Shown in pieces: positions 1 through 9,289 of a stretch of 58,639 bases of DNA. The notes beneath the pieces were generated by a model. It was not told where the DNA came from. It worked only from the letters and a program-made list of their open reading frames with translations, and ran no database searches. Position numbers and translations under genes: made by a program. The number at the start of each line of letters is the position of its first letter. Position 1 is the stretch's first letter. Origin of the DNA: Burkholderiales bacterium. Lineage in GTDB: Bacteria > Pseudomonadota > Gammaproteobacteria > Burkholderiales > Burkholderiaceae_C. Location: contig CANFIH010000006.1 of assembly GCA_947446855.1 (NCBI GenBank), positions 1 to 58,639 on the forward strand. Reading direction: 5' to 3'.

Positions 1-191
1 CCATTGCTCATTTGCACGATGTGTTCCTGCGTGTCGCTCACCAGGATGTCACTGTCGATGTTTTCTTCGCCAAACTCGTTCTCGATGACGGCAATCTTCT
101 GGCCGTGGGCCTCGGCCAATACGCGCTTAAGTAAGGTGGTTTTGCCGGAACCCAGGAAGCCGGTGAGGATGGTGGCGGGGATGAGGGACAT
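1..191 (-). CDS. CobW/G3E-family GTP-binding metallochaperone (partial, N-terminal part only)
   Basis: The first about 63 residues are present and the gene runs off the left edge. The protein opens [19 protein letters not shown], a textbook G3E P-loop (GxxGxGKT at residues 12-18). It is followed at about residue 42 by ENEFGE, the conserved ExxFGE-type motif of CobW, YeiR and ZigA proteins. These GTPases insert or deliver metal ions, commonly zinc or cobalt, to client enzymes. The start is the ATG whose complement lies at 189-191. The metal-binding CxCC motif and C-terminal domain lie outside the window, so the subfamily cannot be assigned. Confidence 0.9.
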   Translation of the reverse strand, partial: MSLIPATILTGFLGSGKTTLLKRVLAEAHGQKIAVIENEFGEENIDSDILVSDTQEHIVQMSN

Positions 192-248
192 GTTTGATGG
201 GGTGTGAAAATCAGCAGGTGGAGCGTTTATCCGGGTATTCAATGGCTT

Positions 249-1430
249 TTAGCGGCGCATGATGACCAGGCCCTTGAGGTATTCGCCTTCGGGGAAGGCA
301 ATCGTCATGGGGTGGTCAGGGGCGCCGCCCATGCGTTCGGTGATGAATCCGTCCACACCCGCATCGGCGCCGGCACCGGCCACGATTTTGTGGAACAGGT
401 CGGCGCTGACGCCACCGGAACAGGAGTAGGTAAACAGCACGCCGCCGGGCTCCAGCAGCTTGAAGGCCAGGCGGTTGATGTCCTTGTAGGCGCGCGCGGC
501 ACGCTCGGCGTGGGCCACGGTGGGCGCAAACTTCGGGGGATCGAGAATGATGGCGTCAAACGTGCGGCCTTGCTGGCCGAACTGGCGCAACGAGGCGTTC
601 ACATCGGCGTCCATCCAGGTGGCGCGGCTGGCCTCAAAGCCGTTGAGCGCCACATTGGCAGCACCCATCTCCAGTGCCGGGGCGCTGGAATCAATCGAGG
701 TGACATGGGCCGCGCCGCCGCTCAGGGCCGCAACGCTGAAGCCGCCGGTGTAGCAAAAGCAGTTCAGCACGCGCTGGAACTGCAGCCGCTGGGTGTAGCC
801 GGCAAACTTGGCGCGGCTGTCGCGCTGGTCCAGGTAGAAGCCGGTCTTGTGGCCGGTGGCTATGCTCAGGTGCAGCTTCCAGTCGTGCTCCTGCAGCACC
901 AGGTCGGTGGCTCCCTCGCCGCGCAGCCAGCCGGTTTGCTCGGCCAGGCCTTCCAACGTGCGGCTGCTGGCGTCGGAGCGCTCGTACAACCGGGTCAAGC
1001 CGGTCTCAGCCAACAGGGCATCGGCAATCGCATCCTTCCAGCGCTCGACGCCGGCCGAGGTGAACTGCGCCACCAGCGTGTCGCCATAGCGGTCCACGAT
1101 CAGGCCCGGCAGACCGTCGGACTCGCCGTGGATCAGGCGTGCGCCGTTGCTCTGGATGTCGAAGCGCTGGCGCGCCAGCACGGCTTTGGCGATGCTGGCC
1201 TTGAAAAAGCCCTCGTCAATGCGCTGCTTCTCGTCAAAACTCCACATGCGGGCGCGGATTTTCGAGGTAGGGCTGAACGCCGCCCAGCCCAGGAACTGGC
1301 CCTCGGCCGACTCCACGCGCACGGTCTCGCCGCTGTCACCTCCGCCTTTGGCGATGGCGGATTCAAAAATCCAGGGGTGGCGACGCAACAGGGAGCGCTC
1401 TTTGCCGGCGCGCAGGCGAATCATTTTCAT
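249..1430 (-). CDS. rlmI: 23S rRNA (cytosine-C5) methyltransferase, RlmI family
   Basis: A 393-residue class I SAM-dependent methyltransferase with the RlmI layout. It has an N-terminal PUA domain (about 1-75), a middle RNA-binding domain, then a Rossmann methyltransferase domain from about 190. The SAM loop is FCYTGG (225-230), motif IV is DPPKF (297-301), and motif VI SCSGG carries the likely catalytic Cys337. E. coli RlmI methylates C1962 of 23S rRNA and is of nearly the same length. It is the second-to-last gene of the leftward series dapF-DUF484-xerC-lipoprotein-rlmI-cobW. The family assignment is firm; the exact target nucleotide is inferred. Confidence 0.9.
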   Translation of the reverse strand: MKMIRLRAGKERSLLRRHPWIFESAIAKGGGDSGETVRVESAEGQFLGWAAFSPTSKIRARMWSFDEKQRIDEGFFKASIAKAVLARQRFDIQSNGARLIHGESDGLPGLIVDRYGDTLVAQFTSAGVERWKDAIADALLAETGLTRLYERSDASSRTLEGLAEQTGWLRGEGATDLVLQEHDWKLHLSIATGHKTGFYLDQRDSRAKFAGYTQRLQFQRVLNCFCYTGGFSVAALSGGAAHVTSIDSSAPALEMGAANVALNGFEASRATWMDADVNASLRQFGQQGRTFDAIILDPPKFAPTVAHAERAARAYKDINRLAFKLLEPGGVLFTYSCSGGVSADLFHKIVAGAGADAGVDGFITERMGGAPDHPMTIAFPEGEYLKGLVIMRR

Positions 1431-1524
1431 AGAGGGCTATTGTCGCCGCTGATCTCGCTGCCCAGCTGCCCAGCTCCCCCGCAATGCAGACACTTCCCTG
1501 GAAGGCCTGAGCCCTTTGTCAAAG

Positions 1525-2346
1525 CTACTTGCAGAAGACCGCAGTACGCACGCCCGCAGCAAAGTCCTCACGTTTGCCGATTTTTCTGACCATTTGGGAA
1601 ACTTTGCCCGCTCCACCACCACGCTCGACTTCTCCCAGCCGCAACTCCACCACATCGCCCTTTTGGATTGTTTCCTCCGGGGGCACCTTAAACAACCAGG
1701 AGGGTTGGTGATACACATCGCCAAAAACATCCCGTAAGGCACAGACCCCTTCGCCCACGCGTCCGCTGGAAAAATCTTCGTCCGTAAATTGCCGGTGCCG
1801 GGCACGCTCCGCCTTGGAAAAATCCAATTCAAACGGGGGCACTCTCCAACCCAGTTCCACCGTGCCTGGAACCCCGCTTGCATCAAACGCGCACTTCAAG
1901 GCTCTAAACACCGTTTTGCCACTGGTGTATGTGTATTCGTGAAACGCTTCCGGGGGCAGCTTATTTTCCAGACCGGAAAAGCCAAACACTTTGTCCCCCA
2001 GGGCGCCGTTATCTAGCTTTTGTATGCGAACGACATCCTTGTCTTTCGCGATGCCGCGGCTGGGAAGGATGACCAGCCGATTCCAATGGCGCATGCCATC
2101 GTAGGCTGCAGGGTCCGGTATCACACAGCCCATTTTGATCAGCCGGCTCTCGCGAATTTCTTTTTCATAGACCTCCAGCTGCTCCTCGACCTGTTGGTTG
2201 GCGTTCAATTCCGAGAGGGCACCGACGACCCGCACAACCTCAACCTGCCCGATACGCCCTTCATTCGGCGTGGTTTCGCACCCGGTCAAGACAAAGGCTG
2301 CGAACAAACCACAAAGCAATAACCGGCGTTCCCCTATGCGTTGCAT
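1525..2346 (-). CDS. Putative outer-membrane or periplasmic lipoprotein of unknown function
   Basis: A 273-residue protein with a lipoprotein signal: basic start, hydrophobic stretch and lipobox LTGC at residues 20-23, so Cys23 would be lipidated after signal peptidase II cleavage. The mature part is soluble, of mixed charge, and has scattered cysteines (for example in a MGC, a KCAF and a VCAL context) that could form disulfides. I recognise no domain. It lies 36 bp downstream of xerC and 94 bp upstream of rlmI on the same strand, so it may be read through from the dapF operon. No function is proposed. Confidence 0.7.
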   Translation of the reverse strand: MQRIGERRLLLCGLFAAFVLTGCETTPNEGRIGQVEVVRVVGALSELNANQQVEEQLEVYEKEIRESRLIKMGCVIPDPAAYDGMRHWNRLVILPSRGIAKDKDVVRIQKLDNGALGDKVFGFSGLENKLPPEAFHEYTYTSGKTVFRALKCAFDASGVPGTVELGWRVPPFELDFSKAERARHRQFTDEDFSSGRVGEGVCALRDVFGDVYHQPSWLFKVPPEETIQKGDVVELRLGEVERGGGAGKVSQMVRKIGKREDFAAGVRTAVFCK

Positions 2347-2382
2347 GAAACCTCCCTATCAGATCGTGTGCCGCGAGAGACT

Positions 2383-3405
2383 TTATACCTTCGGCTTCCC
2401 CTTGGCCCGGGCCCGCGGATGCGCCGCGTCATAGGCCTTGGCCAGGTGCTGGAAGTCGAGCCGGGTGTAGACCTGCGTGGTGGTGATATTGGCGTGGCCC
2501 AGCAGCTCCTGCACGGCGCGCAAATCGCCACTGCTTTGCAGCAGATGGCTGGCAAAACTGTGGCGCAGCATGTGCGGGTGCACGGGCGTGACCACACCGG
2601 CCTGCAGGCTGCGGCGCTTGAGGCGCTGCCAGACCGATTGGGCGGTCAGGCGTGTGCCATTGCGCCCGTTGAACAGAGCGCGGGCGGCATCCGCCTGGGT
2701 CGCATGCACCGGCCCGGCCTGCGCGGTACCCATGGGGCCGCGCAAGGCCAGCCAGCGTTCCAGCGCAGCGAGGGCGGTTGTGCCCACCGGCACGGTGCGG
2801 CGCTTGGAGCCCTTGCCCAGCACATGGGCCTCGGCCGCCTGCAGATCGACCCAGCCGCGTGCCTGGCTGCCGGCCTCCACGTCCAGGCCGATGAGCTCGC
2901 CCACGCGCAGTCCGCTGCCGTAGAGCAGCTCCACCATGGCGCAGTCGCGCGCCTCCAGCCAGGGATCGTCATCGCTTTGAAAGTCGGCGAACTGCACCGC
3001 ATCGTCCACACCCAGGGCCTTGGGCAGGGGCTTGGGCGCTTTGGGTGAGCGCACATCCTGCACCGGGTTGCTGGCAATCCGGCCATTGCGCCCCAGCCAG
3101 GCATAAAAGCCGCGCCAGCCGGACAGAATGAGCGCAATGCCACGCCCGCTGCGCCCGCCGCTGTGCATCTGCGCCACCCAGCGCCGCACATGCGGGTTGC
3201 GCACGGCCAACAGGTCCACATGGGCTTGGGTCGCGTAGGTTTGGAGCTTTTGAAGATCCAGCGCGTAGAGCTCCACCGTGCGCTGGGCCAGGCGCTTTTC
3301 GACGCGCACGTACTCCAGGTATTTTTCGACCAGCGCGTGGGGTTCACCCGCCGGCCCGTCCGGCCCCTCATCGGGATGCAAAACCGGGTCGCGCGGGGCG
3401 GTCAT
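2383..3405 (-). CDS. xerC: Tyrosine recombinase XerC (chromosome dimer resolution)
   Basis: A 340-residue tyrosine recombinase. The N-terminal SAM-like core-binding domain covers about 25-115 and the catalytic domain about 130-325. The full catalytic set is visible: Arg167 (GLRVGE), Lys198, His278 and Arg281 (HMLRHSFASHLL), His304 (LLGHA) and nucleophile Tyr313. It is longer than usual XerC (about 300) because of a roughly 20-residue N-terminal extension and a basic C-terminal tail. The neighbour order dapF-DUF484-xerC is the classic gammaproteobacterial and betaproteobacterial arrangement and supports XerC over XerD or an integron integrase. It acts with XerD at dif during division. Confidence 0.93.
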   Translation of the reverse strand: MTAPRDPVLHPDEGPDGPAGEPHALVEKYLEYVRVEKRLAQRTVELYALDLQKLQTYATQAHVDLLAVRNPHVRRWVAQMHSGGRSGRGIALILSGWRGFYAWLGRNGRIASNPVQDVRSPKAPKPLPKALGVDDAVQFADFQSDDDPWLEARDCAMVELLYGSGLRVGELIGLDVEAGSQARGWVDLQAAEAHVLGKGSKRRTVPVGTTALAALERWLALRGPMGTAQAGPVHATQADAARALFNGRNGTRLTAQSVWQRLKRRSLQAGVVTPVHPHMLRHSFASHLLQSSGDLRAVQELLGHANITTTQVYTRLDFQHLAKAYDAAHPRARAKGKPKV

Positions 3406-3429
3406 GGGGCCATCGGCTGGGCGGTGGGG

Positions 3430-4128
3430 CTAGCGCAGGCGCGACAGCGCTGCGCTGGCCAGTTCGCCAATGCGGGCGAGGAAGTCGGTGCCCATGCCGC
3501 TGGTGAAGCGCTGGGCATCGCTGGAGGCCAGCACCAGCAGGCCAAAGGCCGGGGTCGTGGAGCCACTGGGGCCTGCGCGCAGGGGAATCAGCGCCAGCGA
3601 GGTGATGGCAGCCGGGTTGCCCAGCCAGCTCACCGACTCAAAGCCGGTGTTCAGGCCGCAAAAAGGCTCGGTCAGCGACGAGGCAAACAGCTTGACGTCT
3701 TCGCTCACGCCTTGGGCGTACGGCTGGTCGGCATAGGCGGCAGCCACATCCCAGACGCGCAAACCCACCTGGGGCACGGCAAATTGCTGTTCGATGTCAC
3801 TTGCCATTTGCTGTGGCAACTGCGCCAGATCGCCGCCCTGCAGCAGGCTGCCGGCCCAGCGCAGGATCTTGTTGGACAGCAGAACGTTGTCATTGCCATT
3901 GCGCATCATCTCCATGATGCGCTGCTCCAGCAGCTTGATCTTCTCGCGCAGCATCTCGGCCTGGCGCTCCTGCAGGCTGACCGCGCGATTGCTGTGCGGG
4001 CTGGTCAGCTGCACGGCAGCCAGCAGTTCGGCATGGCGCAAAAAGAAATCCGGCGTGTTGGCCAGGTAGTTGGCAATGTCGTCTTCGGTGATCGGGTTGG
4101 CCAGCGCGGAGTTCAGGATATTGCTCAT
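3430..4128 (-). CDS. DUF484 family protein (GAF-like, YigA type)
   Basis: A 232-residue protein with the DUF484 signature: an N-terminal segment about not surviving past FLRHAELL (residues 28-36), a predicted coiled coil around 55-80 (LQERQAEMLREKIKLLEQRI), then a GAF-like alpha/beta region to the C terminus. Members sit almost invariably between dapF and xerC, as here, 24 bp before xerC and 48 bp after dapF. The molecular role is not established; the GAF-like fold suggests ligand or protein binding. The call rests on family recognition and gene order. Confidence 0.88.
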   Translation of the reverse strand: MSNILNSALANPITEDDIANYLANTPDFFLRHAELLAAVQLTSPHSNRAVSLQERQAEMLREKIKLLEQRIMEMMRNGNDNVLLSNKILRWAGSLLQGGDLAQLPQQMASDIEQQFAVPQVGLRVWDVAAAYADQPYAQGVSEDVKLFASSLTEPFCGLNTGFESVSWLGNPAAITSLALIPLRAGPSGSTTPAFGLLVLASSDAQRFTSGMGTDFLARIGELASAALSRLR

Positions 4129-4176
4129 GGAAGCTCAGTCAAAGTGAAGTGGGGATCGAATGCTTGCGCAAAGGAA

Positions 4177-5052
4177 TCAATCGGCCAGATTGTCGGGCAG
4201 ATCAATCTCGCCCTTGAATACCGTGGTGGCGGGGCCTGTCATCAGCACCGGGGCATCACCGCCGGCCCAGGCAATAGTCAGCACACCGCCTCGCGTGTGC
4301 ACGTCCACACGGGCGTCCAGCAGACCCAGGCGAATGCCCGCGGCTACGGCAGCACAGGCGCCGGAACCGCAGGCCAGGGTCTCGCCCACGCCGCGCTCGT
4401 ACACGCGCAAACGGATGCTGCTGCGGCTTTGCACCTGCATAAAGCCCACATTGACGCCCTGCGTGAAGCGCGGATTGGCTTGCACCTGCGGCCCCAGCGT
4501 GGTGACGGCAGCGGCGTCCACGTCCTCCACTTGCATCACCGCATGCGGATTGCCCATGGACACGACGGCCAGCAAGACTGCAGCATCGGCCCCTTCCGGC
4601 CACACGGACCACTGGCCCCAGTTGCCTTGGGGTTGCAGTGTCAGACCACTGGCCTCGAAAGGAATGTCAAGCGGGTCAAAGCGCGGTGCACCCATATCCA
4701 CGGTGACACGGCCGTCGGGCGTGAGCTGCGGCGCAATCACGCCCTTCATGGTCTGCACGCGCAGGGTGTCCTTGTCGCTCAGACCACTGTCGCGCACAAA
4801 GCGGGCAAAGCAGCGCGCGCCGTTGCCGCACTGCTCCACCTCGCGTCCGTCGGCGTTGTGGATGATGTATTCAAAGTCAATGCCTGCCGCGGGTGAGGGG
4901 CGCACCGTCAAAATCTGGTCGGCACCCACGCCGAAATGGCGGTCGCCCAGGAAACGGTAGTGGGCCGCCGTCAGGCCGAGGCGGCCACGGGTTTCGTCGA
5001 GCACGACAAAGTCGTTGCCCGCGCCTTGCATTTTGGTGAACGGAATTCGCAT
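4177..5052 (-). CDS. dapF: Diaminopimelate epimerase
   Basis: Converts LL-diaminopimelate to meso-diaminopimelate for lysine and peptidoglycan synthesis. The 291-residue protein has the two symmetric halves of the family and both catalytic cysteines: Cys75 in EQCGNGAR and Cys228 in ACGSGAC. The N terminus [15 protein letters not shown] is the family signature and fixes the start. It heads a leftward series with DUF484 and xerC. A metallo-hydrolase gene diverges from it about 90 bp away, so promoters for both should lie in 5053-5144. Confidence 0.96.
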   Translation of the reverse strand: MRIPFTKMQGAGNDFVVLDETRGRLGLTAAHYRFLGDRHFGVGADQILTVRPSPAAGIDFEYIIHNADGREVEQCGNGARCFARFVRDSGLSDKDTLRVQTMKGVIAPQLTPDGRVTVDMGAPRFDPLDIPFEASGLTLQPQGNWGQWSVWPEGADAAVLLAVVSMGNPHAVMQVEDVDAAAVTTLGPQVQANPRFTQGVNVGFMQVQSRSSIRLRVYERGVGETLACGSGACAAVAAGIRLGLLDARVDVHTRGGVLTIAWAGGDAPVLMTGPATTVFKGEIDLPDNLAD

Positions 5053-5144
5053 GCCGGCAATTATCCGCGCATGGCGTTCTGGCAGCGGCCATGGGCGCCG
5101 CGCACCGCAAGAGAGCCGTGGCGCCGGCGGCTTTTGGTTGCAAA

Positions 5145-6134
5145 ATGCCCAGCATGCCCAGACCCTCTCAAATCCTGCAGCCTGCAGTCGCCGCTATGCC
5201 CGCGCCCACTGACTGGCAAACCGACGCGCCGGTCGCCCTGCTGAAAAATGTGCTGCGTCTGACCGCACCCAACCCGGGCGTGATGACAGGCCCCGGCACC
5301 AACAGCTACCTGGTGGGCGATGCACACACCGGCTTTATCGCCATAGACCCCGGCCCGGCGGACGCCGACCATCTGCAGCGCCTGTGGCAGGCCGCCTGCT
5401 TTGCCGATGGCAGAGGCGGCAACATCCGCATGATTGTGTGCACCCACTCGCACCCCGACCACTCCCCTGGCGCCAAACCGCTGCAGGCACTGTGCGCGCA
5501 GGGCGGCCGGCGCGAGGGTGCCGCGGATGGGGCGGCGTTAGCCACTGCGCCCCCGATTCTCGGCCTGCCCTCTGCCGCAACCGCACGCGCCGCCAGCGCG
5601 TTCACCCCGGACCGCGCCGTGCGGGACGGTGAGGTGTTGCAATTGACCGCAGCCAATGCCCACGCAGACGGCCACAGCCTGCGCGTGGTCTTCACCCCCG
5701 GCCATGCCGCCAACCACATCTGCCTGCTGCTCGAAGAAGACGGACTGCTGTTTTCCGGCGACCACATTCTGAACGGCAGCACCACGGTGATTGATCCGCC
5801 GGACGGCCACATGGGGCATTACCTGCATTCACTGGATGTGCTGGCCGTGCAATGCAGCGCAATGGACGTACATTACATACTGCCAGCGCATGGCCATGTC
5901 ATCCCCCATGCGCTGGCGGCCATTACCCGCCTCAAGGCCCACCGGCTGCAGCGAGAAGCCAAGATCGCAGCCGTGATGCAAACCAACCCCAACGGTAGCC
6001 TGGACCAGTGGCTGCCCCTGGCCTACGACGATGTGGATCCGCGCATCTGGCCCGTGGCCAAGCGTTCCCTGCTGGCCCATGTGGAACATATCCAGCAACT
6101 GCAAACCGCTGCAACCGAATCGAGCACCGCATGA
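5145..6134 (+). CDS. Metallo-beta-lactamase-fold hydrolase (LACTB2-like)
   Basis: An MBL-fold protein of about 329 residues. The metal-binding motif THSHPDH lies at residues 100-106 and the GPGTNSYL motif typical of the LACTB2/ribonuclease-type subgroup at about 49-56; further metal ligands are in the FTPGHA and AHGH segments. The substrate is unknown; relatives include RNases and thioesterases. The start is uncertain: ATGs at 5145, 5154 and 5196 are all in frame, and homology begins near residue 28, so I use 5145. The stop overlaps the next start in an ATGA arrangement, implying translational coupling to the S4-domain gene. Confidence 0.85.
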   Translation: MPSMPRPSQILQPAVAAMPAPTDWQTDAPVALLKNVLRLTAPNPGVMTGPGTNSYLVGDAHTGFIAIDPGPADADHLQRLWQAACFADGRGGNIRMIVCTHSHPDHSPGAKPLQALCAQGGRREGAADGAALATAPPILGLPSAATARAASAFTPDRAVRDGEVLQLTAANAHADGHSLRVVFTPGHAANHICLLLEEDGLLFSGDHILNGSTTVIDPPDGHMGHYLHSLDVLAVQCSAMDVHYILPAHGHVIPHALAAITRLKAHRLQREAKIAAVMQTNPNGSLDQWLPLAYDDVDPRIWPVAKRSLLAHVEHIQQLQTAATESSTA

Positions 6135-7177
6135 GTACCTTTCAACGAGCCGCACGACCCGAAGGTCTGCCTCCCCGCGCCGAGCGTCCGGCCAGGACCG
6201 AGCCGGCCCGGCCTGCGTCCAACCGCGCCATCAAACGGGCTGCCTACGCCGCCAACAACCCGGTGGAAAACCGGCCGCCCCCAGGGGCCGCCGACCATCG
6301 CCCCGCCGCCCCCTCCAAGGCCAAGCCCCGGAACCGCCCGCGCACCGTGGACCGGGACCCCAAGCCCGTCGCGATCGCCGAGAGCGAGGGCGAGCGCCTG
6401 TCCAAGCGCGTGATGGCACTCAAAGGCTGCTCGCGCACCGAGGCCGAGCAGTACATCGAGGGCGGCTGGGTCATGGTCAATGGCGTGGTGGTGGAAGACC
6501 CGCCGTTTCGCGTACTGCACCAAACCGTCACCATCGCCCCCGAAGCCACGCTGCTGAACACGGCCGATGAGACGCTGATCCTGAACAAGCCCTCGGGCTG
6601 GCTCGACGGCGTGGAAGAAGAGGATGATGACGAGGACGACGATGCGCCACCCGCAAGGGGCCGCAGCCGCAAGCCGCAGATACCGAACGCACGCACCCTG
6701 CTGACGGTTGCCAACCGCTACAGCAACGACCAATCGGACATACGCGCACTCAAGCGCCACTTTCTGCATCTCGAAGCCGATGTCCCTCTGGAAACCGGTG
6801 CCAGCGGTCTGGTGGTGTTCACGCAGGACTGGCGCACCACGCGCAAGCTCAGCGAAGACATGGGCTCCATGGAACACGAGCTGATTGTGGATGTCACGGG
6901 CGAGGTGCAACCCGAGGCGCTGCAAAAAATAGCCCGTGCACTCAACGACGAGCGCAACCCGCTGCCCCAGGTCAAATTCAGCGTCAACAGTTCGTCGCCG
7001 GAACTGAGCAAGCTGCGCTTTGCCGTCAAAGGCGCGCATCCCGGTCTGATCGCCTATTTGTGTGGAAAAGCCGGCCTGGAGATACAGGCCATGCGCCGTA
7101 TCCGCATCGGACGCATGGCGCTGACAGACCTGCCCGTGGGCCAGTGGCGATTCTTGAGCGCCTACGAGAAGTTCTAA
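6131..7177 (+). CDS. S4-domain RsuA/RluF-like pseudouridine synthase homologue with altered active site
   Basis: A 348-residue protein. A basic, Pro/Ala-rich disordered N-terminus (about 1-85) is followed by an S4 RNA-binding domain (about 88-135) and a RsuA/RluB/RluF-type catalytic fold (about 143-345). An acidic insert (residues 161-171, almost all Asp/Glu) interrupts the fold. In active family members the catalytic aspartate sits in a RLDxxTxG motif; here the aligned segment is PLETGASG (219-226), so Asp is replaced by Glu221 and the preceding Arg by Pro. RNA binding is likely retained but isomerase activity is doubtful. It overlaps the upstream hydrolase by 4 nt. Confidence 0.8.
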   Translation: MSTFQRAARPEGLPPRAERPARTEPARPASNRAIKRAAYAANNPVENRPPPGAADHRPAAPSKAKPRNRPRTVDRDPKPVAIAESEGERLSKRVMALKGCSRTEAEQYIEGGWVMVNGVVVEDPPFRVLHQTVTIAPEATLLNTADETLILNKPSGWLDGVEEEDDDEDDDAPPARGRSRKPQIPNARTLLTVANRYSNDQSDIRALKRHFLHLEADVPLETGASGLVVFTQDWRTTRKLSEDMGSMEHELIVDVTGEVQPEALQKIARALNDERNPLPQVKFSVNSSSPELSKLRFAVKGAHPGLIAYLCGKAGLEIQAMRRIRIGRMALTDLPVGQWRFLSAYEKF

Positions 7178-7208
7178 GCCCGCGCCGGGTGGCCCGCACA
7201 TGGGCAAC

Positions 7209-7234
7209 AACCCGCCGCCGGGCCAAGGCGGGTT
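7209..7234. repeat. 8 bp perfect inverted repeat hairpin after the S4-domain gene
   Basis: AACCCGCC (7209-7216) and GGCGGGTT (7227-7234) pair perfectly around a 10 nt loop, 32 bp after the stop of the S4-domain gene. There is no T-run, so it is a weak candidate for an intrinsic terminator between the convergent S4-domain and CBS genes. Confidence 0.4.
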
Positions 7235-7307
7235 AGCCCCTTAGAGCCACAAGCGTCGGTCGCTGACGCGCCTTCCTGGGTGGTGGGCGAAGGTGCGGGC
7301 TTCTATT

Positions 7308-7733
7308 TCAGGAGGCGATGTAGGTCTGCAGCTGGCTGATGGTGGCTTCCTGATCGGCAATGATTTCGTCCATGATGTCGCGAATCGAAATCATGCCCAG
7401 CACCTTGTCGCCATCCATCACCGGCAAGTGGCGAATCTTCTTCTGGCTCATCAACGCCATGCAGTCTTCGGTGCGCGAATCGGCGTTGACGGTCAGCACC
7501 TTGGCGGTCATGATGTCGCCCACCCGCGTGTCTTTGGATGCCTTGCCCTGCAAGGCGATCTTGCGGGTGTAGTCGCGCTCGGAAAGAATGCCCACCAATT
7601 GCCCCTCGTCCATCACCATGAGCGCGCCCACATCGTGGTCGGCCAGCGTTTGCAAGGCATCAAACACACTTTCCTGCGGGTGAAGACTCCAGGGAGCGTC
7701 GGTGTTTTTGAGTAGTGCGCGAACGGCTCGCAT
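7308..7733 (-). CDS. CBS-domain pair protein
   Basis: A 141-residue protein made of two tandem CBS domains (about 8-65 and 75-130), ending in a short helix. The CBS hallmarks SERDYTRKI and IRDIMDEI are visible. Such stand-alone CBS pairs bind adenine nucleotides and regulate partner proteins; the partner is unknown. Start choice: an ATG 18 nt further upstream exists, but a strong AAAGGAGG ribosome site lies right before the ATG at 7733, inside that extension, so 7733 is preferred. The gene lies about 60 bp downstream of rnpB on the same strand. Confidence 0.88.
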   Translation of the reverse strand: MRAVRALLKNTDAPWSLHPQESVFDALQTLADHDVGALMVMDEGQLVGILSERDYTRKIALQGKASKDTRVGDIMTAKVLTVNADSRTEDCMALMSQKKIRHLPVMDGDKVLGMISIRDIMDEIIADQEATISQLQTYIAS

Positions 7734-7793
7734 GGTGCCTCCTTTATGCAATTGATCGATGAATCAACCATACTCCAAAAAGGGTGGCAAAAG

Positions 7794-8160
7794 TGTGAAG
7801 CCCACCGATAAGCCGGATTCTGTGCATGGGGGTTTCCCCTCATGTGACCACCATTAATCTGGGCCGCCGGTCACCCGAGCGGCTCAATGCTACCTACCCG
7901 CACACTCCGGGGGCCCCGTCAACGTGTGCCTACTTGGTATTGCTGCGCGTAGAGATTGCCCGTTTCACCCAGATCGGACCCATTGCGGGGTCTGATCTGA
8001 CTCGTCTCTGTTGCTCTAATCCTCACCTGAGGGCCTCCCACTTGCGTGGTCGACTTGTCGGTGGACAGCCGTTAGCTGCTACGCTGCCCTATGCAGTCCG
8101 GACGTTCCTCCAGTGCTCTGTTTCCAGAATTGCACCAGCGGTGGTCTGGCGGGCTTCACA
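7794..8160 (-). ncRNA. rnpB: RNase P RNA, bacterial type A
   Basis: Read on the minus strand, the 5' end TGTGAAGCCCGCCAGACC pairs with the 3' end GGTGGGCTTCACA to make helix P1. Internal hallmarks are present in order: the GAGGAACGTCCGGACT element near the 5' end, the AGGGCAG and GCTAACGGC segments, an ACAGAGAC element in the middle, the GTGAAACGGG segment, and AATCCGGCTTATCGGT near the 3' end. The length (about 365 nt) fits type A RNase P RNA, the ribozyme that matures tRNA 5' ends. Ends are placed by the P1 pairing and may be off by a few bases. Confidence 0.95.
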
Positions 8161-8165
8161 CCCCG

Positions 8166-8171
8166 ATTATC
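8166..8171 (-). promoter_or_regulatory. Candidate -10 element of the rnpB promoter
   Basis: GATAAT on the minus strand ends 5 nt before the inferred rnpB 5' end, which is the spacing of a sigma-70 -10 box. No convincing -35 hexamer is seen 16-18 nt further up. Confidence 0.4.
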
Positions 8172-8262
8172 AGGCCTGAACGCCGGCTGCATATCCATAT
8201 ACCGGAATCAGTTGAATAACTGCCCCACAATGGCGCCACAAACACCCACCCAGGAGTCACCC

Positions 8263-9180
8263 ATGAGCTTTGACAACGTTCTGCAAACCATCGGCAACAC
8301 GCCGCATATCCGCATCAACCGCCTGTTCGGTACCACGCACCAGGTGTACGTGAAGTCCGAGCGCTCCAACCCCGGCGGCTCCATCAAGGACCGCATTGCC
8401 TTGGCCATGGTCGAAGCGGCAGAAGCCAGCGGTGAACTCCAACCCGGCGCCACCATCATCGAGCCCACCTCCGGCAACACCGGCGTCGGCCTGGCATTGG
8501 TGGCTGCCGTCAAGGGCTACAAACTGATTCTGGTGATGCCCGACAGCATGTCCATCGAGCGCCGTCGCCTGATGCTGGCCTATGGTGCCAGCTTTGATTT
8601 GACGCCGCGCGAAAAAGGCATGAAGGGCGCCATCGCCCGCGCCCAGGAACTGGCCGCAGCCACGCCCGGCGCCTGGGTACCGCAGCAGTTTGAAAACCCC
8701 GCCAACATCGACGTGCATGTGCGCACCACGGCGCAGGAAATCCTCAAAGACTTCCCCAATGGCGTGGACGTCATCATCACCGGCGTGGGTACCGGCGGCC
8801 ATCTGAGCGGCGTGGCCACGGTGCTCAAGGCCCAATGGCCTAACCTCAAGGTGTATGCGGTGGAGCCCACGGCCTCGCCCGTGATCTCCGGCGGTGCGCC
8901 CGCACCCCACCCGATCCAGGGCATCGGTGCCGGCTTTATCCCCAAGAATCTGTTGACCGCGTTGCTCGATGGCGTGATCCAGGTGGACGCCGAGCCGGCC
9001 CGTGAATACGCCCGCCGCAGTGCGCGTGAAGAAGGTCTGCTGGTCGGCATTTCCAGTGGCGCCACGCTGGCTGCCATCGCGCAAAAGCTGCCCGAGATTC
9101 CCGCCGGCGCTACCGTGCTGGGCTTTAACTACGACACGGGCGAACGCTACCTGTCGGTGGAAGGCTTTTTGCCGGCATAA
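8263..9180 (+). CDS. cysK: Cysteine synthase A (O-acetylserine sulfhydrylase)
   Basis: A PLP enzyme joining O-acetylserine and sulfide to give cysteine. The 305-residue protein carries the PLP lysine at Lys42 (NPGGSIKDR), the substrate-binding TSGNTG loop, the phosphate-binding GTGGHLSG loop, and [11 protein letters not shown]. The segment [13 protein letters not shown] is typical of CysK rather than CysM. The start at 8263 follows a CAGGAG ribosome site; an in-frame extension upstream overlaps rnpB and is rejected. It is transcribed divergently from rnpB. Confidence 0.93.
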   Translation: MSFDNVLQTIGNTPHIRINRLFGTTHQVYVKSERSNPGGSIKDRIALAMVEAAEASGELQPGATIIEPTSGNTGVGLALVAAVKGYKLILVMPDSMSIERRRLMLAYGASFDLTPREKGMKGAIARAQELAAATPGAWVPQQFENPANIDVHVRTTAQEILKDFPNGVDVIITGVGTGGHLSGVATVLKAQWPNLKVYAVEPTASPVISGGAPAPHPIQGIGAGFIPKNLLTALLDGVIQVDAEPAREYARRSAREEGLLVGISSGATLAAIAQKLPEIPAGATVLGFNYDTGERYLSVEGFLPA

Positions 9181-9289
9181 AGCGCAGCAAACCCATCTGG
9201 CGGGTGTTGCACTGAAGAGGCAGTGCGGCATCCGGCAGATTGTTTACTTGAAGTGCTGGTGCGCCGCTGCTGCGAAGCACCGGCTTGTC

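Noticed and set aside
204..1589. A 461-codon plus-strand open frame
   Set aside because: Antisense to rlmI, which has all RlmI motifs; composition is typical of antisense frames in GC-rich DNA.
2383..3405. Integron integrase or phage integrase in place of XerC
   Set aside because: No additional integrase domain, no attachment site or cassettes nearby, and the dapF-DUF484-xerC order is diagnostic.
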